Part shown: piece after piece, positions 17,229 through 31,167 of the stretch
Layout: the number at the start of each line of letters is the position of its first letter
Position numbering within the stretch: the first letter of the stretch is position 1
Origin: Streptacidiphilus pinicola
Lineage (GTDB): Bacteria > Actinomycetota > Actinomycetes > Streptomycetales > Streptomycetaceae
Reading direction: 5' to 3'
DNA length: 50,472 bases
Assembly: GCF_003258295.1 (NCBI RefSeq)
Contig: NZ_QKYN01000055.1
Location: 1-50,472, forward strand
Notes under the pieces: generated by a model
Databases searched by the model: none
The model's input: only the letters and a program-made list of their open reading frames with translations
What the model was told of the DNA's origin: nothing
Position numbers and translations under genes: made by a program

Positions 17229-17302
17229 TGGGCCTAACAGGACTTGAACCTGTGGCCTCTTCCTTATCAGGGAAGCGCTCTAACCGTCTGAGCTATAGGC
17301 CC
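17229..17302 (-). tRNA. tRNA-Ile(GAT)
   Basis: A 74-base cloverleaf on the minus strand. Acceptor GGGCCTA pairs with TAGGCCC, the anticodon stem CTTCC/GGAAG holds the loop CTGATAA with anticodon GAT, and the T arm is ACAGG-TTCAAGT-CCTGT. The discriminator A is followed directly by an encoded CCA (17226-17228), unlike the neighbouring tRNA-Ala. It lies 56 bases downstream of the DUF3566 gene. Confidence 0.97.
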
Positions 17303-17358
17303 GCGCTGCGTTGCGTTAGAAGATTAGCGCACCACCAGCGATCTGCCCAAATCCGTAC

Positions 17359-18162
17359 TCAGTCCTCCTCGGCGAGGGTCACCTCGACGCCTCCGGTCAT
17401 GCCCGCGGCGGTGTTGTAGATGAACGAGCCGAGGGTGCACAGGGCCGTCAGCAACACCACGTCGACCACCGCGATGAGCAACGTGAAGAGGAAGACGTTG
17501 CCGAAGGAGAGGTACGACTGGAGGTCGAAACCGGAGGTGGTGTCGGTGCCCGTGGTGGCCTGCTTGAGGGTGCCGCCGACGGAGCTGAAGACGCCCGCGG
17601 CGTCCAGGACCATCCACAGCAGCGAGACGCCGACGATGGTGATCACGCCGAGCGCGATGGACAGCAGGAAGCTGACCTTCATCACCGTCCACGGGTCCGT
17701 GCGGACCACGCGCAGCCGGGCCCGGCGGGTGCGGCCGGACGGCGGGGCCGCGTTCGGGCCCGGACGGCGGCCGGGCAGGCCGCCGGGGCCGCCGGAGCCG
17801 CCGCTTTGGGGACGGCCGGCGACCGCGTCGGGCACGGGCGTGCCCCGCGGCGGGGTCGGCTGGCCCTTGGAGTAGGTGGTCGGCGTGGAGTAGCCGTCCT
17901 TGGCCGGCGCGCCGGCCGCAGGCGCGGCGGCGGGCGTCCCGGACGGGGACTTCGCGTCGGCGGCGGCGCGGGCCTGGGCCTGCTCGCCGTTGGCGCCGCC
18001 CTGGCGGCGACGCGGTGCCTGCTGGGCGCCGTCGGACCCGGCCCCCACCGCGGGCATCACCGACGTCGAGCCCGCGTCCCGTCCGCTGCCGGCGTTGCCG
18101 GCCGCACCGGGGGCGTTCTGCGCCCGGCCTGCGGCTCCCGCCGCTCCCGTGGGGTTCGTCAC
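17359..18162 (-). CDS. DUF3566 transmembrane protein downstream of gyrA
   Basis: A 267-residue protein. The first 150 residues are Gly/Ala/Pro-rich and probably disordered. The DUF3566 domain starts at LRVVRTDPWTVMKVSFLLSIALG and has two membrane helices (about 167-190 and 225-250) with a SYLSFGNVFLF segment between. It is conserved just after gyrA in actinobacteria; function unknown. The GTG start at 18162 follows gggagga. It is separated from gyrA by a strong hairpin, so it may have its own promoter. Confidence 0.9.
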   Translation of the reverse strand: MTNPTGAAGAAGRAQNAPGAAGNAGSGRDAGSTSVMPAVGAGSDGAQQAPRRRQGGANGEQAQARAAADAKSPSGTPAAAPAAGAPAKDGYSTPTTYSKGQPTPPRGTPVPDAVAGRPQSGGSGGPGGLPGRRPGPNAAPPSGRTRRARLRVVRTDPWTVMKVSFLLSIALGVITIVGVSLLWMVLDAAGVFSSVGGTLKQATTGTDTTSGFDLQSYLSFGNVFLFTLLIAVVDVVLLTALCTLGSFIYNTAAGMTGGVEVTLAEED

Positions 18163-18273
18163 CGAAGGTCCTCCCGGATCCGCGCCGGGGCCGTCGGCCC
18201 CGGTGTTTCGTCACGCCGTACTCAACGCCAGATCGACCTGATCGTTCAAGGTGCAAGCAGTCGGCTGCCAGCA

Positions 18274-18318
18274 TCCTGGCACGGGCTCCGGCGATCTGCA
18301 CCGGAGCCCGTGCCAGGA
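18274..18318 (-). terminator. Terminator hairpin after gyrA
   Basis: An 18-bp perfect stem (18274-18291 with 18301-18318) with a 9-base loop, 16 bases after the gyrA stop on the minus strand. GC-rich, without a T-tract. Confidence 0.8.
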
Positions 18319-18334
18319 GTGGAACCCGCGACCG

Positions 18335-20965
<2,631 letters not shown>

Positions 20966-21014
20966 GGGTGGTCAGTTTCCTTTCACTGCGGAACGCTTCG
21001 GCTGCCGGAGGGAC

Positions 21015-23291
<2,277 letters not shown>

Positions 23292-23810
23292 TCATCCCCA
23301 GGTGTCGCCGGGGCCCTTGCTACCGGGCGCGCGCAGCCGCCCGCGGTACCGCGCGGGGCCCGTCGCCGGCCCCTGGACCTTGATGAAGCGGACCGTGCCG
23401 TCGCCCAGGCCGCCGTTGAGCGTCTTGAGCAACTGCGGTGCCATCAAACGAAGTTGGGTGGCCCAGGCGGTCGAGCTGCAGCGCACCGAGAGCACCCGCT
23501 CGTCCTCGTCGAAGTGCTCCGGCTCGCAGTGGGCGGCGATGTCACGCCCCACGATCTCGGGCCAGCGCCCCATCACCCCACCGACCGCGGCGGGCGCCTC
23601 CCAGCCCCGCTCGGCGATCAGCCGACTGATCGCGCTGCCCAGCGGCTGAGGGTCACGACCATCCGCACGAGCGCCGGACCGCAGACCCGTCCGGCGGGCC
23701 TGCTTCTTCTGCGCGGTCGCCTCGCCGCGCTTCCGGGCCTGCTCCTTGGCGGCGCGCAGCGCGACCCGCGCGAGGTCGACACCGCTGAGCTCAGGAGTCT
23801 CCTCCGACAT
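23292..23810 (-). CDS. dciA: DciA-type protein (DUF721), predicted replicative helicase loader
   Basis: A 172-residue protein: a basic, Ala/Arg/Lys-rich N-terminus (about 1-55), then the DUF721 domain with LGSAISRLIAERGW, RWPEIVGRDIAAHCEPEHF and LSVRCSSTAWATQLRLMAPQLL. DciA is the ancestral bacterial loader of the DnaB helicase, and its gene often sits between recF and gyrB as here. ATG start at 23810. It follows recF after 73 bases, in a gap that contains a consensus DnaA box. Confidence 0.92.
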   Translation of the reverse strand: MSEETPELSGVDLARVALRAAKEQARKRGEATAQKKQARRTGLRSGARADGRDPQPLGSAISRLIAERGWEAPAAVGGVMGRWPEIVGRDIAAHCEPEHFDEDERVLSVRCSSTAWATQLRLMAPQLLKTLNGGLGDGTVRFIKVQGPATGPARYRGRLRAPGSKGPGDTWG

Positions 23811-23839
23811 GCGCCGCCTCGCCTTTCACATCCACACCC

Positions 23840-23848
23840 TGTGGACAA
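23840..23848. promoter_or_regulatory. Consensus DnaA box between recF and dciA
   Basis: TGTGGACAA is the exact reverse complement of the streptomycete DnaA box TTGTCCACA. It lies in the recF-dciA gap, 30 bases upstream of the dciA start codon. Confidence 0.55.
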
Positions 23849-23883
23849 GCCTTCAGGGTACGCGCCCCCGGGCCGTCGACAGG

Positions 23884-25014
23884 TCAGACGCGGGTCACTT
23901 CGCCGTTCAGCACCGAGTAGCGCGCGCCCTTCAGAGCCTCCGGGACGTCCTCCGGCACCGCCGCCGTGACCAGCACCTGCTCGCCGGTCACGACCCGCTC
24001 GGCCAGGCGTTCGCGCCGACGCGCATCCAGCTCCGCGAACACGTCGTCCAAGATCAACACGGGCTCGCCGCCGTCGGCCCGCAACAGGTCGTAGGAGGCG
24101 AGCCGCAGCGCCAGCGCGTACGACCAGCACTCACCGTGCGACGCGTACCCCTTGGCCGGCAGCTCGCCCAACCGCAGACCCAGCTCGTCACGGTGCGGAC
24201 CCACCAGGGTGAGCCCGCGCTCCAGCTCCTGCTTGCGCGCCGCACCCAACGCCGCCATCAGCGCCGCGTACAGGGCCTCACGGCCGCCCGACAGCGGCAC
24301 ACCCTCGCCCATCGAGGAGCGGTACTCCAGCGTCGTCCCGCCCCCGCTCGGCGCCAACTCCTCGTAGGCCCCGGCGACCAGGGGCTGCAACGCAGCCACC
24401 AGATCCAGCCGCTGCGCCAGCAACTCCGCACCGGCACGCGCCAGATGGTCGTCCCACACGTCCAACGTCGACAGGTCCATCCCGCGACCCGCCCCCCGCC
24501 GCGCCTGCGCCGCGGACTTCAGCAGCGCGTTGCGCTGCTTCAACACCCGCTCGTAGTCCTGCCGCACACCCGCCAGCCGCGGCGTTCGCAAGGTCAGCAA
24601 CTCGTCCAGGAAACGCCGCCGCTCACCCGGATCACCCTTGACCAGCGCCAGGTCCTCCGGCGCGAACAGCACCGTGCGCAGCAGCCCCAGCACGTCCCGC
24701 GGCCGCACGTTGTCACTGCGGTTGATCCGGGCCCGGTTCGCCTTGCCCGGATTCAGCTCCAGCTCGATCAGCGTCTGCCGCTCGTCCCGCACCACCAGCC
24801 CGCGCACCACCGCCCGCTGCGCGCCGTGCCGCACCAACGGCGCGTCGCCCGCCACGCGGTGGCTCCCCAGGGTCGCCAGATAGCCGACAGCCTCGACCAG
24901 GTTGGTCTTGCCCTGGCCGTTCGGACCGGTGAACGCGGTGACGCCCGGGTCGAGCGGAACCTCGACCCGGGCGTAACAGCGGAAGTCGGCCAGCGACAGA
25001 TGCGCGACGTGCAC
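23884..25014 (-). CDS. recF: RecF, DNA replication and repair ATPase
   Basis: A 376-residue SMC-like ATPase that helps load RecA at single-strand gaps. The Walker A motif GPNGQGKT spans residues 30-37 (Lys36). The Walker B/signature region includes [24 protein letters not shown] near the C-terminus. The N-terminus [18 protein letters not shown] is typical of the family. GTG start at 25014 with gaagga upstream. It sits downstream of gnd in the dnaN-gnd-recF-dciA-gyrB order usual in streptomycetes. Confidence 0.97.
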   Translation of the reverse strand: MHVAHLSLADFRCYARVEVPLDPGVTAFTGPNGQGKTNLVEAVGYLATLGSHRVAGDAPLVRHGAQRAVVRGLVVRDERQTLIELELNPGKANRARINRSDNVRPRDVLGLLRTVLFAPEDLALVKGDPGERRRFLDELLTLRTPRLAGVRQDYERVLKQRNALLKSAAQARRGAGRGMDLSTLDVWDDHLARAGAELLAQRLDLVAALQPLVAGAYEELAPSGGGTTLEYRSSMGEGVPLSGGREALYAALMAALGAARKQELERGLTLVGPHRDELGLRLGELPAKGYASHGECWSYALALRLASYDLLRADGGEPVLILDDVFAELDARRRERLAERVVTGEQVLVTAAVPEDVPEALKGARYSVLNGEVTRV

Positions 25015-25030
25015 AGCTTCCTTCGCAGGT

Positions 25031-25039
25031 TGTGGATAA
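25031..25039. promoter_or_regulatory. Consensus DnaA box between gnd and recF
   Basis: TGTGGATAA, the reverse complement of TTATCCACA, lies in the 52-base gap between gnd and recF, 17 bases before the recF start codon. Confidence 0.55.
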
Positions 25040-25066
25040 CTGCGGGGAAAACCCCGGGAGTTGGTA

Positions 25067-25942
25067 CTACTTGGACTCGACCGCGTGGCCGCCGAACTCG
25101 TTGCGCAGCGCGGCGATCATCTTCATCTGCGGCGAGTCGTCCTGCCGCGAGGAGAAGCGGGCGAACAGCGAGGCGGTGATCGCCGGCAGCGGCACGGCGT
25201 GGTCGATCGCGGCCTCCACCGTCCAGCGGCCCTCACCCGAGTCGGCGGCGTAGCCCTTCAGCTTGCCCAGGTGCTGGTCCTTGTCCAGGGCGTCCACGGC
25301 CAGGTCCAGCAGCCAGGACCGGATGACCGTGCCCTCCTTCCAGGAGCGGAAGATCTCGCGGACGTTCTCCACGCTGTCCACGGCCTCCAGCAGCTCCCAG
25401 CCCTCGGCGTAGGCCTGCATCATGGCGTACTCGATGCCGTTGTGGACCATCTTGGCGAAGTGGCCCGCGCCGACCTTGCCCGCGTGCACGGAACCGAAGT
25501 CGCCCTCGGGCTTGAGCGCCTCGAAGATCGGCTGCACCTTGGCGATGTCGGCGTCCGAGCCGCCGTACATCAGGGCGTAGCCGTTCTGCAGGCCCCAGAC
25601 ACCGCCGGAGACGCCGCAGTCGACGAAGCCGATGCCCTTCGTCGCGAGCTCCGCGGCGTGCTTCTCGTCGTCCGTCCAGCGCGAGTTGCCGCCGTCCACG
25701 ACGACGTCACCCGGCTCCAGCAGCTCGGCCAGCTCGTCCACGGTCGACTGCGTCGGCCCGCCGGCCGGGACCATCACCCACACGACGCGCGGCGCGGCGA
25801 GGGAGCCGACCAGCTCCTTGAGGCTCCCGACGTCGGACAGGGCGGGGTCACGGTCGTACCCGACGACGGTGTGGCCGGCGCGGCGGATGCGCTCGCGCAT
25901 GTTGCCGCCCATCTTGCCGAGACCGATGAGTCCGAGCTGCAT
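25067..25942 (-). CDS. gnd: 6-phosphogluconate dehydrogenase, decarboxylating (short form)
   Basis: A 291-residue enzyme of the pentose phosphate pathway: 6-phosphogluconate to ribulose 5-phosphate plus CO2 and a reduced nicotinamide cofactor. N-terminal nucleotide-binding motif [12 protein letters not shown]; substrate motifs [23 protein letters not shown] and the catalytic segment [19 protein letters not shown]. The length matches the short YqeC/GndA class. The ATG at 25942 gives the proper N-terminus. Its place between dnaN and recF is a streptomycete hallmark. Confidence 0.95.
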   Translation of the reverse strand: MQLGLIGLGKMGGNMRERIRRAGHTVVGYDRDPALSDVGSLKELVGSLAAPRVVWVMVPAGGPTQSTVDELAELLEPGDVVVDGGNSRWTDDEKHAAELATKGIGFVDCGVSGGVWGLQNGYALMYGGSDADIAKVQPIFEALKPEGDFGSVHAGKVGAGHFAKMVHNGIEYAMMQAYAEGWELLEAVDSVENVREIFRSWKEGTVIRSWLLDLAVDALDKDQHLGKLKGYAADSGEGRWTVEAAIDHAVPLPAITASLFARFSSRQDDSPQMKMIAALRNEFGGHAVESK

Positions 25943-26019
25943 GATCAGTCCTTCGTTCCGTATCGACTGTCCGCGGCCCCGTTGCCGCACCAATGCACGA
26001 GCCTATCCCCGCACTACCT

Positions 26020-26086
26020 CCAGGGGCGCGGAGCTGTACCGATTTGCGGCCCTGCCGCGTGGGCGCGAGCGGCCCCGCGCCCCTGG
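26020..26086 (-). terminator. Long hairpin between dnaN and gnd
   Basis: Twelve-base perfect arms (ccaggggcgcgg at 26020-26031 and its complement at 26075-26086) enclose a GC-rich 43-base loop that can pair internally. It begins 16 bases after the dnaN stop on the minus strand and probably separates dnaN from gnd transcription. Confidence 0.55.
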
Positions 26087-26101
26087 TGGTGCAAGCGGGC
26101 G

Positions 26102-27244
26102 TCAGCCGGACAGGCGCACCGGCATGATCAGGTACTTGTAGGCCTCGTCCGCCTCCGCCTCCTGCGAAGGCTTGCCGCTCAGCAGGGCCGGCTTGGTCGC
26201 CGTCGTGAAGCTGAGCTGGGCCACCGGGGAGTCGATGGCCGAGAGGCCGTCGAGCAGGTAGGCCGGGTTGAAGGCGATCGAGATGTCGTCGCCCTCGAGG
26301 TCCGCGTCGATCCGCTCCGTCGCCTGCGCGTCGTCGCCGGAGCCGGCCTCCAGGGTGACCACGCCCTGCTCGAAGCTGAGCCGCACGGGGGTGTTCCGCT
26401 CGGCCACCAGGGAGACGCGCTTGACGGCGTCGACGAAGGCCTGGGTGGGCACCGTGCCGATCGCGGAGAACTCCGTCGGGAAGAGGGCCCGGAACTTCGG
26501 GAACTCGCCCTCCAGCAGCCGCGTGGTGGTCCGGCGGCCCGCGCCCTCGAAACCGATCAGGCCCTCGCCCTTGCCGCTGCCGGCCAGCGCGATGGAGACG
26601 TTGTCGCCCGCGCTGAGCGACTTCGCCGTGTCGAGCAGCGTCTTCGCCGGGACCAGGGCCACGGCCGACACGCCGGGCTGCTCCGGCTTCCACAGCAGGT
26701 CGCGCACGGCGAAGCGGTAGCGGTCGGTGGCGGCCAGGGTGACCCGGTCGTCCTCGATCTCCACGCGGACACCGGTCAGCACCGGGAGCGTGTCGTCGCG
26801 GCCGGCGGCGACGGCCACCTGGGCCACGGCCGCGGCGAAGGCGTCGCCCGGGACCACACCGGAGACGGTGGGCATCTGCGGCAGCGCGGGGTACTCGTCC
26901 ACCGGCAGGGTGGGGAGTGTGAATCGCGAGCTGCCGCAGACGACGAGCACACGCACGCCGTCGGTGGAGATCTCCACAGGCCTGTTGGGAAGGGAGCGCG
27001 AGATGTCGGCCAGCAGACGGCCGGAGACCAGGACGGTGCCGGCCTCCTCCACGTCCGCCTCGGTCTCGACGCGCGCGGAGACCTCGTAGTCGAAGCCGGA
27101 CAGGCTCAGACGGCCCGTTGCGCCGTCGCTCTCGGCCGACAGCAGCAGACCCGCCAGAACGGGCACCGGGGGCCTTGCGGGGAGGCTGCGCGCGGCCCAG
27201 GCCACCGCCTCCGCGAGGACGTCACGCTCGACCCGGAACTTCAC
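26102..27244 (-). CDS. dnaN: DNA polymerase III sliding clamp (beta subunit)
   Basis: A 380-residue ring-forming clamp that tethers DNA polymerase to the template. The three-domain clamp pattern is visible, including SGFDYEVSARVE, ATDRYRFAVRDL and the C-terminal YLIMPVRLSG that ends the family. GTG start at 27244 (MKFRVERDVL). It is transcribed away from oriC, on the opposite side from dnaA. Confidence 0.98.
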   Translation of the reverse strand: MKFRVERDVLAEAVAWAARSLPARPPVPVLAGLLLSAESDGATGRLSLSGFDYEVSARVETEADVEEAGTVLVSGRLLADISRSLPNRPVEISTDGVRVLVVCGSSRFTLPTLPVDEYPALPQMPTVSGVVPGDAFAAAVAQVAVAAGRDDTLPVLTGVRVEIEDDRVTLAATDRYRFAVRDLLWKPEQPGVSAVALVPAKTLLDTAKSLSAGDNVSIALAGSGKGEGLIGFEGAGRRTTTRLLEGEFPKFRALFPTEFSAIGTVPTQAFVDAVKRVSLVAERNTPVRLSFEQGVVTLEAGSGDDAQATERIDADLEGDDISIAFNPAYLLDGLSAIDSPVAQLSFTTATKPALLSGKPSQEAEADEAYKYLIMPVRLSG

Positions 27245-28069
27245 CGGTAACCGCCTCCTGGGTGGATGTCGCTTGTTGTTCAGCTAGGTGTTCGTCTGAG
27301 GCGCGCATGGAGGCCCACGGGACGGGGCACGCTCCTGGTTGCCGAGGAACAGTCTGACGCATAGCACGGACAGCCGAGGCAGAAGGCCCCGAAGAGGCAT
27401 CGAACGCGTGTCCCGGTCACCTTCTCCACAGATCTGAGCCCACCCTGCTTTTGGATCAAGACCGAGCTATATCTAGTGGGTAGTAGTAGTAGGGGTTGTG
27501 GAAACCGTGGATAACCCCTTCCTGCGCTGGTCGGGGCCCATTTTCTGTCCACATCGCCTGGGGATGCCCGCGGTGGAAAAACAGGTGCCCCTGTGGACGC
27601 AGCTCCCCTTGTGCACAGGCACCTTGGGTTGTCCCCAGGTTGTCCACCACTGTGTCCCCAGGTTTTCCCCCGGTTTCCCACAGCCCCTGTGGCAACATCA
27701 CGTGACCCAATTCGCTCGGGCCGGTGAAATGCCCTTCCTGGTTGCCGTTCTGTGGACATTCTTGTGGAGAAGCGGCCCCACTCTGGGGATAACCGGGCCC
27801 TCCCTGGGGACAGCGCGTGGATAACTGTGGCGCCGTGTTGACGTTCGAGAAGTTCTCCACAGGGTGTGGAGGACGGCTGCCCACAGTTCCACAGGCACCT
27901 GAGCTGGGACGATCCTCCCAGAGCCGGGGCGCCTGTGGATCGGATCTGGATAACTCGGTTCTCCCCAGCGTGTGGACGGCCGGTCGGTCCGCGACTGTGG
28001 GCAAACGCCGGAGGGGCGCCCCCACCGGGGGCGCCCCTCCACAGAGTTGGCGTGTCACCGCGTCGAGCG
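27245..28069. other. oriC: Chromosomal replication origin oriC
   Basis: The 825-base dnaN-dnaA gap holds no gene. About 20 DnaA-box-like 9-mers in both orientations fill 27422-28004. Those with one mismatch to TT(G/A)TCCACA start at 27422, 27506, 27545, 27609, 27629, 27640, 27751, 27763, 27784, 27816, 27853, 27945 and 27996; the rest have two. The most AT-rich stretch, about 27450-27495 on the dnaN side, is a candidate unwinding element. The arrangement matches known streptomycete origins. Confidence 0.93.
28010..28040 (-). terminator. Terminator hairpin after dnaA
   Basis: A 14-bp perfect stem (28010-28023 with 28027-28040) with a 3-base loop, 29 bases after the dnaA stop on the minus strand. 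It would keep dnaA transcripts out of oriC. Confidence 0.8.
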
Positions 28070-29899
28070 TCAGCTCTTGATGCGGTTGGTCAGCTCGGTC
28101 ACCTGGTTGTAGATGGCCCGGCGCTCCGCCATCATCGTGCGGATCTTGCGGTCCGCGTGCATGACGGTGGTGTGGTCGCGGCCGCCGAACGCGGCACCGA
28201 TCTTCGGCAGGGAGAGGTCCGTCAGCTCCCGGCACAGGTACATGGCGATCTGGCGTGCCGTCACCAGCACCCGGCTGCGCGAGGAGCCGCACAGGTCGTC
28301 CACGCTCAGGCCGAAGTAGGCGGCCGTCTGCTGCATGATGACGCCGACGGTGATCTCCGGCCCGTCGTCCTCGCCGCCCGGCACCAGGTCCTTGAGCACG
28401 ATCTCGGCCAACTGCAGGTCCACCGGCGCCCGGTTGAGGCTGGCGAAGGCGGTGACGCGGATCAGCGCGCCCTCCAACTCGCGGATGTTGCGCGAGATCT
28501 TGGAGGCGATGAACTCCAACACCTCGGCCGGCGCGTTCAGTTGCTCCTGGATCGCCTTCTTGCGCAGGATCGCGATACGGGTCTCCAGCTCTGGCGGCTG
28601 GACGTCCGTGGTCAGACCCCACTCGAACCGGTTGCGCAGCCGGTCCTCCAGCGTGACCAGCTGCTTGGGCGGCCGGTCGGAGGAGATCACGATCTGCTTG
28701 TTGGCGTTGTGCAGGGTGTTGAAGGTGTGGAAGAACTCCTCCTGCGTCGACTCCTTGCTCTGCAGGAACTGGATGTCGTCGACCAGCAGGATGTCCATGT
28801 CGCGGTAGCGCTGCCGGAAGCCGTCGCCCTTGTCGTCGCGGATCGAGTTGATGAACTCGTTGGTGAACTCCTCGGAGCTCACGTACCGCACCCGGGTGCC
28901 CGGGTAGAGGCTGCGGGCGTAGTGGCCGATGGCGTGCAGCAGGTGGGTCTTGCCCAGCCCGGACTCCCCGTAGATGAAGAGGGGGTTGTAGGCCTTGGCC
29001 GGGCTCTCCGCCACCGCGACCGCGGCCGCGTGGGCGAAGCGGTTGCTGGAGCCGATGACGAAGGTGTCGAAGAGGTACTTGGGGTTCAGCCGCGCGGCCG
29101 GCTCGTCCTTGCCACCGCCGACCGGGAGCGGGCTGCTGCCGCTGGACCCGGTGCCCGGTCGCGGCAGCAGCCGTCCGGCGGGCGGCTGCTCGGACTCGTT
29201 GGCCGGATGCGGAGCCGGGGCCGAGGCCTCCCGCAGCGCGGGCAGGGCGGACTGCCTCGCGGGCTCCGGGTGGACGGGCGCGGGCAGTTGGACCGGCAGC
29301 TGCGGCACGGCCCACTCGTCGCGGTAGGCGGGCTGCTGCGAGGCGGCGGGCTGCGACGGCGCCGCGGGTGGGGTCGAGGGCTGCGCCGGGGGTTGCGTCG
29401 AGGGCCGGGGGGCCGACTCGTTCGACGGGTACGACTCGCCCTGCTGGTACCCCTCGGGCGACGGGCCGGAGGGGTAGGGCTCGGTGAAGGGCTGGGCGTA
29501 GCCGTAACCGTGCTGCGCGGGGGCGTGCGGCTGCTGCGCGTGCTGCTGAGGCTGCTGCGGTCCCGGCTGGTAGGGCTGCTGCGGGAGGTGCGGAGCGGGG
29601 GGCGCCTGCTGGGGGGCGGGGGCGAAGCTGCCGGCGCTGGCGTCGACGACGACGGCGATCAGCACCTGGCGCTGGAACTCCTGCCCGAGCAGCTCGGTGA
29701 TCTGCTGCACCAGCCGTCCCTCCAGCACGCCCTTGGCGTACTCGTTGGGGGCGGCCAGCAGGGCGGTGTGGGCCATCATCCCCATCGGGTGGGTCCGCTG
29801 GAGCCACTTCTTGTCCATGGACTCGACCGCCGGGTCGCTGGCCAGTCGCTCGACGACTCGCGTCCACGCGGAAGCGAGATCGTTTGTTGGGTCAGCCAC
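28070..29899 (-). CDS. dnaA: Chromosomal replication initiator DnaA
   Basis: A 609-residue initiator. Domain I (1-90) includes [10 protein letters not shown]; domain II (about 90-270) is a long Pro/Gln-rich linker typical of streptomycetes; the AAA+ domain starts near [18 protein letters not shown] with Walker A GESGLGKT (311-318) and Walker [11 protein letters not shown]; domain IV ends with the box-binding helix region [19 protein letters not shown] start at 29899. Its promoter region carries a consensus DnaA box, consistent with autoregulation. Transcription runs toward oriC. Confidence 0.98.
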   Translation of the reverse strand: MADPTNDLASAWTRVVERLASDPAVESMDKKWLQRTHPMGMMAHTALLAAPNEYAKGVLEGRLVQQITELLGQEFQRQVLIAVVVDASAGSFAPAPQQAPPAPHLPQQPYQPGPQQPQQHAQQPHAPAQHGYGYAQPFTEPYPSGPSPEGYQQGESYPSNESAPRPSTQPPAQPSTPPAAPSQPAASQQPAYRDEWAVPQLPVQLPAPVHPEPARQSALPALREASAPAPHPANESEQPPAGRLLPRPGTGSSGSSPLPVGGGKDEPAARLNPKYLFDTFVIGSSNRFAHAAAVAVAESPAKAYNPLFIYGESGLGKTHLLHAIGHYARSLYPGTRVRYVSSEEFTNEFINSIRDDKGDGFRQRYRDMDILLVDDIQFLQSKESTQEEFFHTFNTLHNANKQIVISSDRPPKQLVTLEDRLRNRFEWGLTTDVQPPELETRIAILRKKAIQEQLNAPAEVLEFIASKISRNIRELEGALIRVTAFASLNRAPVDLQLAEIVLKDLVPGGEDDGPEITVGVIMQQTAAYFGLSVDDLCGSSRSRVLVTARQIAMYLCRELTDLSLPKIGAAFGGRDHTTVMHADRKIRTMMAERRAIYNQVTELTNRIKS

Positions 29900-29947
29900 T
29901 GGTGCACGCCTTCACTGGGGGCAGGAGTTCCATGGGAAAGTCTGTCA

Positions 29948-29977
29948 ACGGTAGGCGGCCGAAGCGTCCCGGTTCAA
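29948..29977 (-). promoter_or_regulatory. Predicted dnaA promoter
   Basis: Reading the minus strand, TTGAAC (29977-29972), an 18-base spacer and TACCGT (29953-29948) form a housekeeping-type promoter about 50 bases upstream of the dnaA start. The -10 hexamer is identical to that of the divergent rpmH promoter. Confidence 0.6.
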
Positions 29978-29981
29978 GTTG

Positions 29982-29990
29982 TTGTCCACA
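29982..29990 (+). promoter_or_regulatory. Consensus DnaA box in the dnaA promoter region
   Basis: TTGTCCACA matches the streptomycete DnaA box exactly. It lies 5 bases upstream of the predicted dnaA -35 hexamer, placed for autoregulation of dnaA. Confidence 0.75.
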
Positions 29991-30068
29991 GGGTGTGGGA
30001 AACGTGTCGCGGGCCCGTCGTCGCAGGCCTGGAGGCACCCGGGGAAGAGGGTCCGGAGAGGGGCTGGT

Positions 30069-30098
30069 TTGACCCGTCGGTGCCGTTCCGCGTACCGT
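30069..30098 (+). promoter_or_regulatory. Predicted rpmH promoter
   Basis: TTGACC (30069-30074), an 18-base spacer and TACCGT (30093-30098) fit the vegetative sigma factor consensus. It faces away from the dnaA promoter and would transcribe rpmH, rnpA and probably the genes after them. Confidence 0.65.
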
Positions 30099-30272
30099 AA
30101 CGAGGTCGAGTTGTCGATGGCCGCTGCCGCATGCCCGCGGAGTCTCCGCAAAGAGGCGCGCAGCTCTGGGCGTCGTGGATCACCGTATCGAACGGGTTAT
30201 GGGGATCGCGCGGACGCACGGTGACGGCCAAGGACGGTCCGGCCAACCCTTCGATTGACCTGGAGTTTCCCC

Positions 30273-30410
30273 GTGAGCAAGCGCACCTTCCAGCCGAACA
30301 ACCGCCGTCGCGCGAAGACGCACGGCTTCCGCCTGCGGATGCGTACGCGCGCAGGCCGTGCGATCCTCGCCGCCCGTCGCGGCAAGGGCCGCTCGAGCCT
30401 GTCCGCCTGA
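30273..30410 (+). CDS. rpmH: 50S ribosomal protein L34
   Basis: A 45-residue, strongly basic ribosomal protein of the large subunit. The sequence [18 protein letters not shown] with the later [19 protein letters not shown] is the full family signature at full length. GTG start at 30273 with tggag upstream. It is followed after 29 bases by rnpA, the usual bacterial pairing. Confidence 0.98.
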   Translation: MSKRTFQPNNRRRAKTHGFRLRMRTRAGRAILAARRGKGRSSLSA

Positions 30411-30439
30411 CCTACCGCCTGAAGCAGAGGTTGTAGGTC

Positions 30440-30838
30440 GTGCTGCCCTCCGAATCTCGGCTGAGGCGGCGCGAGGACTTCGCGACCGCGGTGCGGCGGG
30501 GCCGGAGAGTCGGCCGTCCGCTGCTCGTCGTGCACCTGTACACCGGTGGCGCGACCGCGGAGCCTGCAAACCCGCATAGCGCCGGGGGGAACTTTCTCCC
30601 GGCGCGTGCGGGTTTTGTTGTCAGTAAGGCCGTCGGTGTGGCGGTGGTCCGCAACCGCGTCAAGCGGAGGCTGCGCCATCTGGTGGCCGAACGTATCGGC
30701 GACCTGCCCGCAGGTAGCCTGATAGTGGTACGCGCGCTGCCCTCGGCCGCCGAGGCGCAGTACGCGGACCTGGCACGCGATCTGGACTCCGCGCTGCGCA
30801 AACTGAGCGCCTCATCGCCGACGGGAGCAGGGCAGTGA
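30440..30838 (+). CDS. rnpA: Ribonuclease P protein component
   Basis: A 132-residue basic protein that binds RNase P RNA for tRNA 5' processing. Motifs: [16 protein letters not shown] at the N-terminus and the RNA-binding [18 protein letters not shown] helix. A Gly/Asn-rich insertion (about residues 37-53) precedes the GFVVSKAVG strand. GTG start at 30440. Its stop overlaps the yidD start by four bases (GTGA). Confidence 0.97.
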   Translation: MLPSESRLRRREDFATAVRRGRRVGRPLLVVHLYTGGATAEPANPHSAGGNFLPARAGFVVSKAVGVAVVRNRVKRRLRHLVAERIGDLPAGSLIVVRALPSAAEAQYADLARDLDSALRKLSASSPTGAGQ

Positions 30839-31164
30839 CGTACCTGCTGTGGGTGGTGGTCGGCTTGGTCGGCCTCTTCGCCGGCAAGTACGTGCTGTTG
30901 GGGCTGATCAAGCTCTACCAGTGGACCATCAGCCCCATGCTGGGACCGGTGTGCCGCTACCACCCGTCCTGTTCCCGCTACGGCTTCGAGGCCATCAAGG
31001 TCCACGGTGCGATCAAGGGCACCGTACTCACCGCCTGGCGCATCCTGCGGTGCAACCCCTGGAGCCCCGGCGGCTTCGACTACGTCCCGGAACGAAAGCA
31101 CCCGGTCTGGTACCGGCGTATTTTTCGCAAGCCGGTCCCCCCGACCACTGCCCAAGGAGTCTGA
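30835..31164 (+). CDS. yidD: Membrane protein insertion efficiency factor YidD
   Basis: A 109-residue protein with a hydrophobic N-terminus and the family core [26 protein letters not shown], in which conserved Cys residues stand out, then [15 protein letters not shown]. YidD assists YidC-dependent insertion of inner-membrane proteins. It is coupled to rnpA by a four-base overlap and is followed three bases later by yidC. Confidence 0.96.
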   Translation: MTYLLWVVVGLVGLFAGKYVLLGLIKLYQWTISPMLGPVCRYHPSCSRYGFEAIKVHGAIKGTVLTAWRILRCNPWSPGGFDYVPERKHPVWYRRIFRKPVPPTTAQGV

Positions 31165-31167
31165 CCC

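Larger units (their letters stand above)
29900..30272. other. dnaA-rpmH divergent intergenic region
   Basis: The 373-base gap has no gene. It holds a minus-strand promoter for dnaA (about 29948-29977) with a consensus DnaA box just upstream, a second weak box at 29994, and a plus-strand promoter for rpmH (30069-30098). The predicted rpmH leader is about 165 bases long. Confidence 0.75.

Noticed and set aside
27698..27709. A parS-like CACGTG within oriC (TCACGTGACC).
   Set aside because: Outside the central eight bases it does not match the ParB consensus.
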